A stretch of 64,000 bases of DNA from Candidatus Epilinea brevis (GTDB taxonomy: Bacteria; Chloroflexota; Anaerolineae; Epilineales; Epilineaceae). Made by a program: the position numbers and the translations under genes. Numbering within the stretch: position 1 is the stretch's first letter; each line of letters starts with the position of its first letter. This document shows positions 19,978 to 28,107 of this stretch, in pieces. Under the pieces are notes generated by a model. The model saw only the letters and a program-made list of their open reading frames with translations, was not told the DNA's origin and did no database searches. The stretch lies in NCBI GenBank assembly GCA_016710785.1, contig JADJUE010000007.1, positions 1-64,000 on the forward strand, in the 5' to 3' direction.

Positions 19978-20952
19978 ATGACCACCCATCCCGCCCCCTT
20001 CCGACCCTTCCTCGCGTTCCTGCTGGCGGCAAGCCTGCTGGGCGCCTGCAGCCCGGCGGCCCCCACGGCCCCCGATCCAGCGGATGACGCGGCGGCCGGC
20101 GCTGTGACCACGCCGACGGTCGCCGTCGCCAAGGGCAAGATCGCCGTGGGGAGCAAGAACTTCACCGAAGCCTTCATCGTCGGCGAGATCTACGCCCAGG
20201 CCCTGGAGCGCGCCGGCTACGAGGTGGAGCGCAAGCTCAACCTGGGGGCCACCGACATCGCGCAGGCGGCCCTGGTGGCCGGAGACATCGACCTGTATCC
20301 GGAGTACACCAGCACCGGGCTCATGACGGTGCTCAAGGCGGCGCCGCTCACGGATGAGGCCGCCATCTACCAGGCGGTGAAGGCCGGTTATCAGGAGCAG
20401 TTCAACCTGGTGTGGCTGGAGCCGGCGCCCTTCAACAACCCGCAGGCCCTGGCCACCACCAAGACGGTGGCGGAGGCCCACAAGCTGGCCACCTACAGTG
20501 ACCTGGCGGCGGCCGCGCCGGAGCTGGTGCTGGGCGCGCCGCCGGAGTTCATCGAGCGCGAGGACGGCCTGCCGGGGCTGCAGAAGGCTTACGGCGGCTT
20601 CGCGTTCAAGGAGGTGCGGCAGCTGGACGCGGGCCTGCGCTACCCCGCCCTGGAGAGCGGCGACGTGGACGTGGTGGTGGCCTTCGGGACGGACGGGCAG
20701 ATCAGCGGCTTCGGCCTGCAGCTGCTGCAGGATGACAAGAAGCTCTATCCGCCCTACCAGGTGGCTCCGGTCCTGCGCCAGGCGGTACTGGACGCCCATC
20801 CGGACATCGCCGAGACGCTCAACGGGATCAGCCGGCTGCTGAGCACGGAGAAGATGCAGGCCATGAACTGGTCGGTCGACGGGCCGGACAAGCGCGAACC
20901 AGCGGAAGTGGCCCAGGCCTTTCTGGTGGAAGCGGGCATCCTCACCCCTTGA
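19978..20952 (+). CDS. Osmoprotectant-binding lipoprotein
   Basis: 324 residues. AAGGAG precedes the ATG at 19978, which is preferred to the frame's earlier start at 19945. Residues 1-22 are a lipoprotein signal ending in the lipobox LLGAC, so the mature protein is anchored by its first Cys. The mature part begins KIAVGSKNFTEAFIVGEIYAQ, the hallmark of OpuAC/ProX-type binding domains, followed by GDIDLYPEYTSTGL, which lines the quaternary-amine pocket. It captures betaine-like solutes outside the cell and delivers them to the two permeases. It lies between the first permease and the ATPase, which starts a few bases after its stop. Confidence 0.9.
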   Translation: MTTHPAPFRPFLAFLLAASLLGACSPAAPTAPDPADDAAAGAVTTPTVAVAKGKIAVGSKNFTEAFIVGEIYAQALERAGYEVERKLNLGATDIAQAALVAGDIDLYPEYTSTGLMTVLKAAPLTDEAAIYQAVKAGYQEQFNLVWLEPAPFNNPQALATTKTVAEAHKLATYSDLAAAAPELVLGAPPEFIEREDGLPGLQKAYGGFAFKEVRQLDAGLRYPALESGDVDVVVAFGTDGQISGFGLQLLQDDKKLYPPYQVAPVLRQAVLDAHPDIAETLNGISRLLSTEKMQAMNWSVDGPDKREPAEVAQAFLVEAGILTP

Positions 20953-20957
20953 CGGCG

Positions 20958-22010
20958 ATGGCGACGGACACGGACACGGCCGCGCCGGCGCTGCGCTTCG
21001 AGGGCGTCGGCGTGGCCTACCCGGGCGCCGCCGGCCAGGCCCTGCGGGACGTGAGCCTGGAGGTGGCCCGGGGCGAGCTGGTGGTGCTGCTAGGCCCGTC
21101 GGGCTGCGGCAAGACGACCCTGCTCAAGACGGTCAACCGCCTGGTGACGCCCGACAGTGGCCGGGTGCTGCTGGAGGGCGCGGATGTGCGCGCCGGCGGG
21201 GCGACGGCGCTCCGCCGGCGCATCGGCTACGTGATCCAGGCGACGGGGCTCTTCCCCCACCTGACGGTGGCCCAGAACATCGGCCTGGTGCCGGGGCTGC
21301 TCAACTGGGAGGCGCGGCGGACGAGGGAGCGGGTGGATGAGCTGCTGGCCCTGGTCAAGCTGCCGGCGGATTACGGCTCGCGCTACCCCCGCCAGCTCTC
21401 GGGCGGCGAGGCGCAGCGGGTGGGCATCGCCCGCGCCCTGGCCGCCGACCCGGCCTTCCTGCTGATGGACGAGCCCTTCGGGGCCATCGACGCCATCGCC
21501 CGCGACCACCTGCAGGAGGCGCTGCTCGAGATCCAGAGCCGCCTGCGCAAGACGATCCTCTTCGTGACCCACGACGTGGACGAGGCCCTGCGCCTGGCCG
21601 ACCGCATCGCCGTCTTGCGCGCCGGGCGGTTGGTACAGGTCGCGACGCCTCTGGATCTCCTGAGCCGGCCGGCCGATGCCTTCGTGCGCGAGCTGCTCGG
21701 CGCCGACGACCTCTTCCGCCGCCTGGGTCTGCTGCGGGTGCGCGATCTGATGGCGCCGCCGGGGGATGGCGCCGAGGCTCCCGGCACGGCTGCTGGCACG
21801 GAAGCGGACACGGATGCAACCTCGGCTTCCAAGACATCCGTGGGCTCCCGCGTTGACCTGGGACCGGACGACGATCTGCGAGAAGCTTTGACCGCGCTCT
21901 TGCGGTCGGAAGCCTCGGAGCTGCCGGTGCGCGATGCCGACGGAACTCTCGTCGGCCGGCTCTCGCTGGAAGCCCTGCGCCGCGTCAGCCGGCCGGGCGG
22001 CGCGCCATGA
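20958..22010 (+). CDS. Osmoprotectant ABC transporter ATPase with CBS domain
   Basis: 350 residues from the ATG at 20958; an earlier TTG overlapping the previous stop is less likely. All ABC motifs are present: Walker A LGPSGCGKTT, signature LSGGEAQRVGIARAL, Walker B FLLMDEPFGAID and the switch His in LFVTHDVDEAL. The last 60 residues (LGPDDDLREALTALL, then LPVRDADGTLVGRL) form a single CBS motif. In OpuA/OpuC homologues CBS modules sense ionic strength or cyclic di-AMP, but only one motif is seen here instead of the usual pair. It overlaps the next permease by four bases. Confidence 0.9.
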   Translation: MATDTDTAAPALRFEGVGVAYPGAAGQALRDVSLEVARGELVVLLGPSGCGKTTLLKTVNRLVTPDSGRVLLEGADVRAGGATALRRRIGYVIQATGLFPHLTVAQNIGLVPGLLNWEARRTRERVDELLALVKLPADYGSRYPRQLSGGEAQRVGIARALAADPAFLLMDEPFGAIDAIARDHLQEALLEIQSRLRKTILFVTHDVDEALRLADRIAVLRAGRLVQVATPLDLLSRPADAFVRELLGADDLFRRLGLLRVRDLMAPPGDGAEAPGTAAGTEADTDATSASKTSVGSRVDLGPDDDLREALTALLRSEASELPVRDADGTLVGRLSLEALRRVSRPGGAP

Positions 22011-22648
22011 CCTGGCTGCTGGACCATCCGGCGCTGGTCGCGCAGCGCTTCGGCGAGCATCTCTGGCTCTCCGGCGTCTCCCTGGCCCTGGCCCTGCTCA
22101 TCGCCCTGCCATTGGGCATCGCCACGGCCCGCGACCGCCGTCTCGACGGCCCGGTGCTCGGCGCCTTGGGCGTCCTGTACACGGTCCCCAGCCTGGCGCT
22201 CTTCGTCGCCCTGATCCCCATCGCCGGCCTCGGCCGGCGCACGGCCCTGATCGCCCTGGTGGCCTACGCCCAGGTCTTCCTGGTGCGCAACCTGGTCACG
22301 GGCCTGCGCGGCGTGGACCCGGCCATCCGCGAGGCGGCGCGCGGGCTGGGGATGAGCCCGGCCCAGCAGCTGCGGCGCATCGACCTGCCCCTGGCGCTGC
22401 CGGCGATCCTGGCCGGTGTGCGCATCGCGGCGGTCTCGACCATCGGCCTGGCCACCCTTGGCGCCCTGATCAACGCCGGCGGCCTGGGCACCTTGCTCTT
22501 CGAAGGGGTGGCGCAGGACAACGGCGCCAAGATCCGCGCGGGGGCGATCGCGGTGTCGGGGCTGGCGTTGGTGTTCAACGTGGTGCTGGGAAGGCTGGAG
22601 GAGCGGGCGCGGGGGTGGGCGGGGGGGGGGGGTGGCGATGCGGGGTAG
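22007..22648 (+). CDS. Osmoprotectant ABC transporter permease (second)
   Basis: 213 residues, starting in an ATGA overlap with the ATPase. Five or six membrane helices and the EAA loop IREAARGLGMSPAQQLRRIDLP mark it as the OpuC/ProW-type partner of the first permease. The C-terminus runs into a 12-base G tract (22621-22632) encoding several Gly residues, so its exact end is uncertain. It is the last gene of the operon. Similarity between the two permeases suggests an ancient duplication. Confidence 0.88.
   Translation: MTWLLDHPALVAQRFGEHLWLSGVSLALALLIALPLGIATARDRRLDGPVLGALGVLYTVPSLALFVALIPIAGLGRRTALIALVAYAQVFLVRNLVTGLRGVDPAIREAARGLGMSPAQQLRRIDLPLALPAILAGVRIAAVSTIGLATLGALINAGGLGTLLFEGVAQDNGAKIRAGAIAVSGLALVFNVVLGRLEERARGWAGGGGGDAG
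22621..22632 (+). repeat. G12 homopolymer at the end of the permease gene
   Basis: Twelve consecutive G bases lie seven codons before the permease stop. Slippage would change the last residues and the stop position; it could also be a sequencing artefact. Confidence 0.8.
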
Positions 22649-22776
22649 AGGGCGGCGGGTCGGTGAAGGGCAGCCGGATTCACTTCGGGTACCAGGATGG
22701 TGGTGGCGGGGGTCTGGTCGGTCCCAGCGCATTGAAAAACTCTTGGCGGGTGTGACGCAACCGAATGGAGGGCACT

Positions 22777-23283
22777 ATGGAAAGCAATGACTTGGTCTGG
22801 TCGGGCCAGACGTGGCGGCTACCGCTGTGGTTCTGGCTCAGTCTGGCAGCGATGGCTGTCAGCATGATGCATATTCTCCTGGACTTCGGCGTCGGGCTGT
22901 TTCCGATGCGGGGCACCCTAGCGCCGGCGGTCGGGGCGGTGGTCCTGCTGATCCCCCTCATTCATGTCTGGTGGGTCGTCTCATTGGCGGCGGGTGCGCG
23001 AGGCGTAGGCGGCGGGGTGGCGAGTACGGTGATCCTGGGGCTGGGGTGGACGGTGCTGATAAACGGCCTGGCGATCCAGTACTGCCTGCCGCCGTGCCCG
23101 GACGCCGCGCCGCTGTCTGACGTCGCACACGTCGGGAGCCTCGTGCTCGGAATCGCGGCCCCGGCGGCCGGGATCTGGGCGCTGTGGCGGGGGCGGGTGC
23201 GGGTAGGCTGGGTGTTGCCCGCGGGTGCGTTGGTCCTCGTGGTGGCGACGGTGTGGGCGCTGGCCACAGCGGGTCCGTCGTGA
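22777..23283 (+). CDS. Small polytopic membrane protein of unknown function
   Basis: 168 residues from the ATG at 22777, preceded by GGAGGG at ideal distance; that site overlaps the alternative ATG at 22765. About five hydrophobic helices are visible (WLSLAAMAVSMMHILLDF, LAPAVGAVVLLIPLIHVWWV, VASTVILGLGWTVLI, VGSLVLGIAAPAAGIWAL, LPAGALVLVVATVWAL). A CLPPCPD segment sits in one loop and could bind metal or form a disulphide. I do not recognise the family. It stands alone, after the osmoprotectant operon and before an intergenic hairpin element. Confidence 0.65.
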   Translation: MESNDLVWSGQTWRLPLWFWLSLAAMAVSMMHILLDFGVGLFPMRGTLAPAVGAVVLLIPLIHVWWVVSLAAGARGVGGGVASTVILGLGWTVLINGLAIQYCLPPCPDAAPLSDVAHVGSLVLGIAAPAAGIWALWRGRVRVGWVLPAGALVLVVATVWALATAGPS

Positions 23284-23750
23284 GGCTGGGCATCGGCCAA
23301 GAGAAGAATTGCCATTGAGGCCGTGTTTGTTGCGCCGACCACTTGATGCCGCCTGATGATCTTCGGACTCTGGGGGCTGATGGTGACACCCGCTATGGTG
23401 AGGGTGCGGCCACAAACCGTCCGGTGGCCGGCTTGCCGACTGACACAATGTGGGAAATGTAGGGGCGAAGCATTTGCCGCCAGGAACCCGGGCTCCCCAC
23501 CCCAGTCGTCGGCGAATGCTTCGCCCTGGCGCTCACGGCGCGCCATCGCCCTTCCACCGGCTTCGGGGGTGGTGCATCCGAAATCTGGTGCTGGGGCCAG
23601 GGCGAAGCATCCGCTGAGCGGGCGTTGTGTTTCCCAGCAATGGTTCTGCGAATGCTTCGCCCCTACAGTGCGTCGGACGGCAAGATGGCAGCCGGACGCA
23701 TTTTGGCCACATCGCCCCGCCCCAGGTGACTCGAAGTCGGCCACGCCAAC
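23284..23750. other. Long intergenic region between convergent genes
   Basis: About 470 bases separate convergent genes. Its middle is occupied by a four-copy hairpin element (listed separately). The remainder shows no ORF with protein-like composition and no RNA gene. Confidence 0.6.
23459..23666. repeat. Four-copy inverted intergenic repeat (two hairpins)
   Basis: The core GGGCGAAGCATTYGC occurs four times in alternating orientation: 23459-23478 (plus), 23511-23529 (minus), 23597-23614 (plus) and 23648-23666 (minus). The outer copies are inverted repeats with one mismatch (GTAGGGGCGAAGCATTTGC against the complement of GCGAATGCTTCGCCCCTAC); the inner copies share CCAGGGCGAAGCAT. The element can fold as two adjacent hairpins or one large cruciform. 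It resembles REP/MITE-like mobile repeats; no transposase is nearby. Confidence 0.8.
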
Positions 23751-24770
23751 CTACCCCACCCGCCGCGTCTCCCCATGCGCCAGCACCCACAGCAGCGCCT
23801 CGTCCAACCCAGCCGCCCGCCACAGCTCGCGCATCCGTCGCGGTGGCTCGTCCATCGGCTCGTCCGTGAGCTTGTAGGTGCCCCAGTGAACGCCTAGCAA
23901 TGGCGGCGGCGGCGCGCCGTGCGCGGCGGCCTGGGCCGTCGCCACGTCCTGCCAGGCCGTCACCGCGTCCTCCGGGTTCAGGTGCACCGGGCGCATGAAC
24001 CAGCGCGGCTCGTAGGCGCCGATGGGCAGTACGGTCAAGGCGAAGGGTCCATGGTCGGCGGCGATGCGGCCGAATTCCGGGTGCAAGCCGGTGTCGCCGG
24101 CGTAATAGACGCGTCCGGCCGGCGTGCGCAGGACGAAGCCCGTCCACAGCGTCCGATCGCGGTCATGCAGGCCGCGGCTGCTGAAGTGCTGGGCGGGGAC
24201 GGCGGTCACCCGCACCGGGCCCGCGGGCAACATGATGTCGACCCCCTGCTCCCAATCCAGCTCCCGCACCACCCGCACGCCGAGGCGCCGAACCGGCGCG
24301 GCCAGGCCCAGCGGGACGCACCAGGTGGCCTCGGGGAAGCGGCGCGCCAGCAGCCGCGTGGCCGCGTGGTCGAAGTGGTCATAGTGGTTGTGCGATTGCA
24401 GGATGATGTCCACGGACGGCAGGCTGCCGATGGCCAGCGGCGGCGGCACCCAGCGTCGCGGTCCGGCGAAGGCCACCGGCGATGCCCTGGCGGCCCATAC
24501 CGGATCCGTGAGCACGGTCACGCCGCCCGCCTGCAGGAGGACCGTGGAATGGCCCAGCCAGGTGACGGCGATGTCCGCCGGACCGAGGTCGTCGGGCAGG
24601 GCCGGCGCAGCGACGCGCGGCAGCGCCGAGGGATGGGGGTCCGGCTGGGGCGGGCGGCGGCGGCGTTCGAGCATCCAGCGCAGGAAGCCGCCATTAGGGC
24701 CCTCGCGTCGGGCGCTGGGCCAAGGGTTGCGGTAGCCACGCTTGGGGTGATGGTGGGCGGGTCTGGTCAT
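23751..24770 (-). CDS. Metallo-beta-lactamase-fold hydrolase, UlaG/NAPE-PLD-like
   Basis: 339 residues from the ATG at 24768-24770 (MTRPAHHHPKRGYRNPW); a longer frame adds an implausible basic leader. Signature segments are AVTWLGHSTVLLQAGGVTVLTDPVWA, SHNHYDHFD (HxHxDH dinuclear zinc motif), GDTGLHPEFG with the bridging Asp, and GVHWGTYKLTDEP with a last metal His. The first segment spans about residues 65-90. The N-terminal RNPWP and the FLRWMLERR element are typical of NAPE-phospholipase-D-like and RomA-like proteins. Activity is likely on a phosphodiester or lactone, in the cytoplasm since no signal peptide is seen. It is divergent from the amino-acid importer genes. Confidence 0.85.
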   Translation of the reverse strand: MTRPAHHHPKRGYRNPWPSARREGPNGGFLRWMLERRRRPPQPDPHPSALPRVAAPALPDDLGPADIAVTWLGHSTVLLQAGGVTVLTDPVWAARASPVAFAGPRRWVPPPLAIGSLPSVDIILQSHNHYDHFDHAATRLLARRFPEATWCVPLGLAAPVRRLGVRVVRELDWEQGVDIMLPAGPVRVTAVPAQHFSSRGLHDRDRTLWTGFVLRTPAGRVYYAGDTGLHPEFGRIAADHGPFALTVLPIGAYEPRWFMRPVHLNPEDAVTAWQDVATAQAAAHGAPPPPLLGVHWGTYKLTDEPMDEPPRRMRELWRAAGLDEALLWVLAHGETRRVG

Positions 24771-24804
24771 GGGCCTCTTGGATCGGCTCGGTGATGGCGG
24801 GCCA

Positions 24805-24833
24805 TTGACCCTCCGCGGCGCTGACGATATCCT
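24805..24833 (+). promoter_or_regulatory. Sigma-70-like promoter for the amino-acid importer genes
   Basis: TTGACC (24805-24810), 17-base spacer, TATCCT (24828-24833). The predicted leader to the ATG at 24905 is about 65 bases. Confidence 0.6.
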
Positions 24834-24904
24834 AGCCCAGGTTGGCCGAGAACCCTTCCGCCGGGCGTCGCCATGGCGACCCGGCCGCCAGAGGAGCAAG
24901 GACC

Positions 24905-25888
24905 ATGCAGCTTCGAACCGTCGCGACCACCGCGGCCCGCGCCGCGACCCTCTGCTGCGCCGCCCTCGTGGCGACGCTGTCCGCCTGCCAGGGCGCCGCG
25001 CCGGCCGAGCCGACCGCCGCGTCGACCGGCTCGGCGACCGCGTCCACCGCGGCCGACGCCCTGGGGGCGCCGCCGGATGGCGCCGCCGCCGCCTGCGCCG
25101 CCGGCCAGCTGCCCACCCTGGCTTCCGGGCGTCTGACCCTCGGCACCGACAACCCCGCCTATTCGCCCTACTGGCTGCCGCGCGAGGGCGGCAACAGGCC
25201 GCCCTGGGACAGCGAGTTCTCCGGCGACCCCAGCAGCGGCACCGGCTTCGAGGGCGCCGTGGCCCGGACCTTGGCCGAGCGCCTGGGCTACGCGCCGGAG
25301 GCCACCGACTGGGTGGCCGTCAAGTTCGACAACAGCTATGCGCCGGGGCCCAAGCCCTTCGACGTCTACCTGGCCCAGGTGTCGTACACGCCCGAGCGGG
25401 CGCAGGCCGCCGATCTCTCCGACGGCTACTACAGCCTCAACCAGGCCTTGGTGGCGCTCGCCGACTCGCCGGTGGCCACCGCCAAGACCCTGGGCGGCCT
25501 CAAGGCCTACCGTTTCGGCGCCCAGGCCGGCACCACCAGCTACGACACCATCGCCGAGCGCATCGCGCCGGAGCAGGAGACGCGGGTCTACGACAGCAAC
25601 GACGCCGCCATCCAGGCCCTGTCCAACACGCAGATCGACGGCCTGGTGGTAGACCTTCCCACCGCCTTCTACATCACCGCCGCCCAGCTGGAGGGCTCGG
25701 TCATCGTGGGCCAGTTCGCGCCGCGGGATGGGGAGCCGGAACATTTCAGCATGGTGCTGGCCAAGGGCAGCCCGCTCACGCCCTGCGTCAACGCCGCCCT
25801 GGCGACGATGAAGGCTGACGGCAGCCTGGCCGCCATCACCCAGGAATGGCTGGCCGACAAGGCGGACGCCCCGGTCATCCAGCCCTGA
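24905..25888 (+). CDS. Polar amino-acid ABC transporter binding lipoprotein
   Basis: 327 residues; the start at 24905 is preceded by GGAGCAAGG. A lipoprotein signal ends in LSAC, giving a membrane-anchored mature protein with an Ala/Thr-rich spacer. The domain begins LASGRLTLGTDNPAYSPYWL, contains GTGFEGAVARTLAERLGY and VDLPTAFYITAAQLEG, and ends LAAITQEWLADK. This is the layout of SBP_bac_3 proteins that capture glutamine, glutamate, arginine or cystine. The solute cannot be fixed from sequence. The stop overlaps the ATG of the permease gene. Confidence 0.88.
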   Translation: MQLRTVATTAARAATLCCAALVATLSACQGAAPAEPTAASTGSATASTAADALGAPPDGAAAACAAGQLPTLASGRLTLGTDNPAYSPYWLPREGGNRPPWDSEFSGDPSSGTGFEGAVARTLAERLGYAPEATDWVAVKFDNSYAPGPKPFDVYLAQVSYTPERAQAADLSDGYYSLNQALVALADSPVATAKTLGGLKAYRFGAQAGTTSYDTIAERIAPEQETRVYDSNDAAIQALSNTQIDGLVVDLPTAFYITAAQLEGSVIVGQFAPRDGEPEHFSMVLAKGSPLTPCVNAALATMKADGSLAAITQEWLADKADAPVIQP

Positions 25889-26691
25889 TGCGCCGGCCCA
25901 CCGATCGCGGCGCGGCCCTGCGCTCCACCGCCATCGCGCTGGGCAGCACCGTCCTGCTCTTCGGCCTCCTCGCCTGGCTGTCGGCCCGCTCGCCGGGTTG
26001 GCCGGCCGTCAAGGAGGCCTTCTTCAACCGGAGGGTGCTGGCGGCTTCCCTGCCGGACATCGTCCGCGCCTTCGGGGCCAACGTCCGGCTCTTCCTCGTC
26101 GCCGAGCTGTTCATCCTCGTGCTGGGTCTCGTCGTGGCCCTGTTGCGCGGCCTGCCCGGCCCGGCCTTCTTCCCCATCCGGCTGCTGATCACCGCCTATG
26201 TCGACGTGTTTCGCGCCCTGCCCGGCGTGCTGGTCATCTACATCCTCGGCTTCGGCATCCCCGGCCTGGGTCTGGCCGGGCTGCCCGTGGACCCCTTCGT
26301 CTACGCCGTCGTCGCCCTCACCTTGATCTACGCCGCCTATGTCTCCGAGGTCTACCGCGCGGGGATCGAGTCCATCGACCCCGGCCAGGAGGCCGCCGCC
26401 TTGTCGCTGGGCCTCAACCGGGCCCAGACCCTGCGCCTGGTCATCCTGCCTCAGGCCATCCGCCGCGTCATTCCCCCGCTGCTCAACGACTTCATCGGCC
26501 TACAGAAGGACACGGTGCTGGTGTCCTACATCGGCGTGGTGGAGATCTTCCGCCAGTCCTACATCAAGCAGGCCGGCAGCTTCAACTTCACACCCTACCT
26601 GGGCACGGCCCTGGTCTTCATCGTCGTCACCCTGCCCCTGGCCCGGCTGACTGACTGGCTGCTGCGGCGGGAGCGCGGCGGCGCTGCCTAG
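25888..26691 (+). CDS. Polar amino-acid ABC transporter permease
   Basis: 267 residues, starting in an ATGA overlap with the binding protein. It has about five membrane helices. AAYVSEVYRAGIESIDPGQEAAA followed by SLGLNRAQTLRLVILPQAIRRVIPPL is the HisM/GlnP EAA signature, and LNDFIGLQKDTVLVSYIG is also diagnostic. The protein has an extended N-terminus with one extra helix. It should form a homodimeric channel. The usual GlnQ-type ATPase does not follow: the next gene is on the opposite strand, so the ATPase must be elsewhere or shared. Confidence 0.88.
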   Translation: MRRPTDRGAALRSTAIALGSTVLLFGLLAWLSARSPGWPAVKEAFFNRRVLAASLPDIVRAFGANVRLFLVAELFILVLGLVVALLRGLPGPAFFPIRLLITAYVDVFRALPGVLVIYILGFGIPGLGLAGLPVDPFVYAVVALTLIYAAYVSEVYRAGIESIDPGQEAAALSLGLNRAQTLRLVILPQAIRRVIPPLLNDFIGLQKDTVLVSYIGVVEIFRQSYIKQAGSFNFTPYLGTALVFIVVTLPLARLTDWLLRRERGGAA

Positions 26692-26730
26692 ACGCCGCCG
26701 CGGGCAGTGTCGCGGACGAGGCCACGCGAC

Positions 26731-28107
26731 TCAGTCGGCCTTCGCCCCGCCCCGGCGGCGCAGGCTGGGCCGGTCGCTGGAGGCGGCGACGTAGAGCAGT
26801 TGGCTGCCAGCGGGGCCCCAGGCCATGTCCATGATCTCGTAGAAGCCGTCGAAGTGGCTGACCTCGAGCGTCGCCAGGCCGTCGGCGGAGCGGAAGAGGT
26901 CGGTGCCGTAGCCGTCGAAGTAGGTGCCGAAGGGCAGGAAGACGGATCGCGGATCATGCGGGCTGACGAAGAGCCGCGTGCCGCCGGTGAGGGTCACACG
27001 GCGATCGCCGACGGCCTGGTCGTCCACCACGCGCTCCCGCCAGCTGGCGCCGCCGTCGCTGCTGGCCCAGACGGCGCGCTGCGCCTGCGCCCGCCCCACG
27101 CGGTTGACGACGACGAACTGGACGTCGGCGTCGCCGGGCGCGACGGCCACCCACACGGTGACCACCGCGAGCACGGGCTCGGGGGGCTGCCCGACCGGCT
27201 CCTTGAGCTCGGGCGCCACCGCCCGCCATTCCCCGGTCGCGGCGTCGAAGTGGTAGGGGCCGTGGAAGTTGCTGCCCAGCAGCCAGCGGCCCCAGGCTCC
27301 GGGCAGGGGGGCGGCGCTGACGATGTTGTCGCCGTCGACGGGCAGGGGCGTCACGGACCAGCGCGCCTCGCGCCCGCTGCGTTCGGCCATTCCCTGGCGG
27401 CCGGCGAAGGCCCAATGCCAGGGATCATCCGCGGCGATGGCCAGGTTCACGACGTCGTCGGGCAGGCCCGGCTCCAGCGTCCAGGTGGCGCCGCCGTCCT
27501 CCGACCAGGCCGCGGCATGGGCGAAGACGGAGCTGGCCACCAGGAAGTCGGGCCGGCCCGGTGCCCGCGCCAGGCGGTCCCAGGTGACACCCGCCGGCAG
27601 GGTGGACAGGAGGCTGAGGCTGCAGCCGGCGTCCAGCGAGCGGTACAGGCGCCCCTCGTGCAGCTCGAGGATGAGGTCGGGGTCGCGCGGGTCCCGGAGC
27701 AGGGCCCAGGTATAGGCCAAGGAGGCCAGGCGCTGGCGGTTGGGCGCCAGGCTGCGCCCGCCGTCGAGGCTGAAGCGCAGGCCGCCGGCGTCGCCGCGCG
27801 TGTCACGGCAGGCGGGGATGCCGGGCGTGGCGGCGCCGGGCTCGGGGCTCGCCGTAGGACTGGGCGTTGCCGTTCCCGGCGGCGGCAGGGTGCCGGGCGG
27901 GTCGCTGGGCCGGGGCGAGGCCGCGGTGGTCGGCGAGGCGTCGGGCGAGGTCCAGGCGCCCAGCCGCAGGAGGGGCAGGTAGAGCGGCTCGGCGGTCGCC
28001 TCGGGCGATGGCTCGGGCGTCTGGGCCGGCAGGGCGGGCGGGGCGACGGTCAGGGCGGCGAAAGCGGCGAGGGCCAGGCCACCGAGCAGCGGGATGGGCT
28101 TGTTCAT
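26731..28107 (-). CDS. Secreted BNR/WD-like propeller protein
   Basis: 458 residues from the ATG at 28105-28107 (MNKPIPLLGGLALAAFAALT), a signal peptide; the longer upstream frame is not credible. The mature start has a short Pro/Glu/Ala linker and PLYLPLLRLGAW, then another Pro/Thr linker to about residue 100. The rest contains BNR/sialidase-type Asp-box motifs (SEDGGATW, SSDGGASW, SLDGGRSL) spread through propeller blades, as in glycosyl hydrolase families 33 and 74 or photosystem stability factors. A set of sialidase catalytic Arg/Glu/Tyr residues cannot be identified with confidence, so a carbohydrate-binding or scaffold role is as likely as an enzyme. Confidence 0.75.
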   Translation of the reverse strand: MNKPIPLLGGLALAAFAALTVAPPALPAQTPEPSPEATAEPLYLPLLRLGAWTSPDASPTTAASPRPSDPPGTLPPPGTATPSPTASPEPGAATPGIPACRDTRGDAGGLRFSLDGGRSLAPNRQRLASLAYTWALLRDPRDPDLILELHEGRLYRSLDAGCSLSLLSTLPAGVTWDRLARAPGRPDFLVASSVFAHAAAWSEDGGATWTLEPGLPDDVVNLAIAADDPWHWAFAGRQGMAERSGREARWSVTPLPVDGDNIVSAAPLPGAWGRWLLGSNFHGPYHFDAATGEWRAVAPELKEPVGQPPEPVLAVVTVWVAVAPGDADVQFVVVNRVGRAQAQRAVWASSDGGASWRERVVDDQAVGDRRVTLTGGTRLFVSPHDPRSVFLPFGTYFDGYGTDLFRSADGLATLEVSHFDGFYEIMDMAWGPAGSQLLYVAASSDRPSLRRRGGAKAD

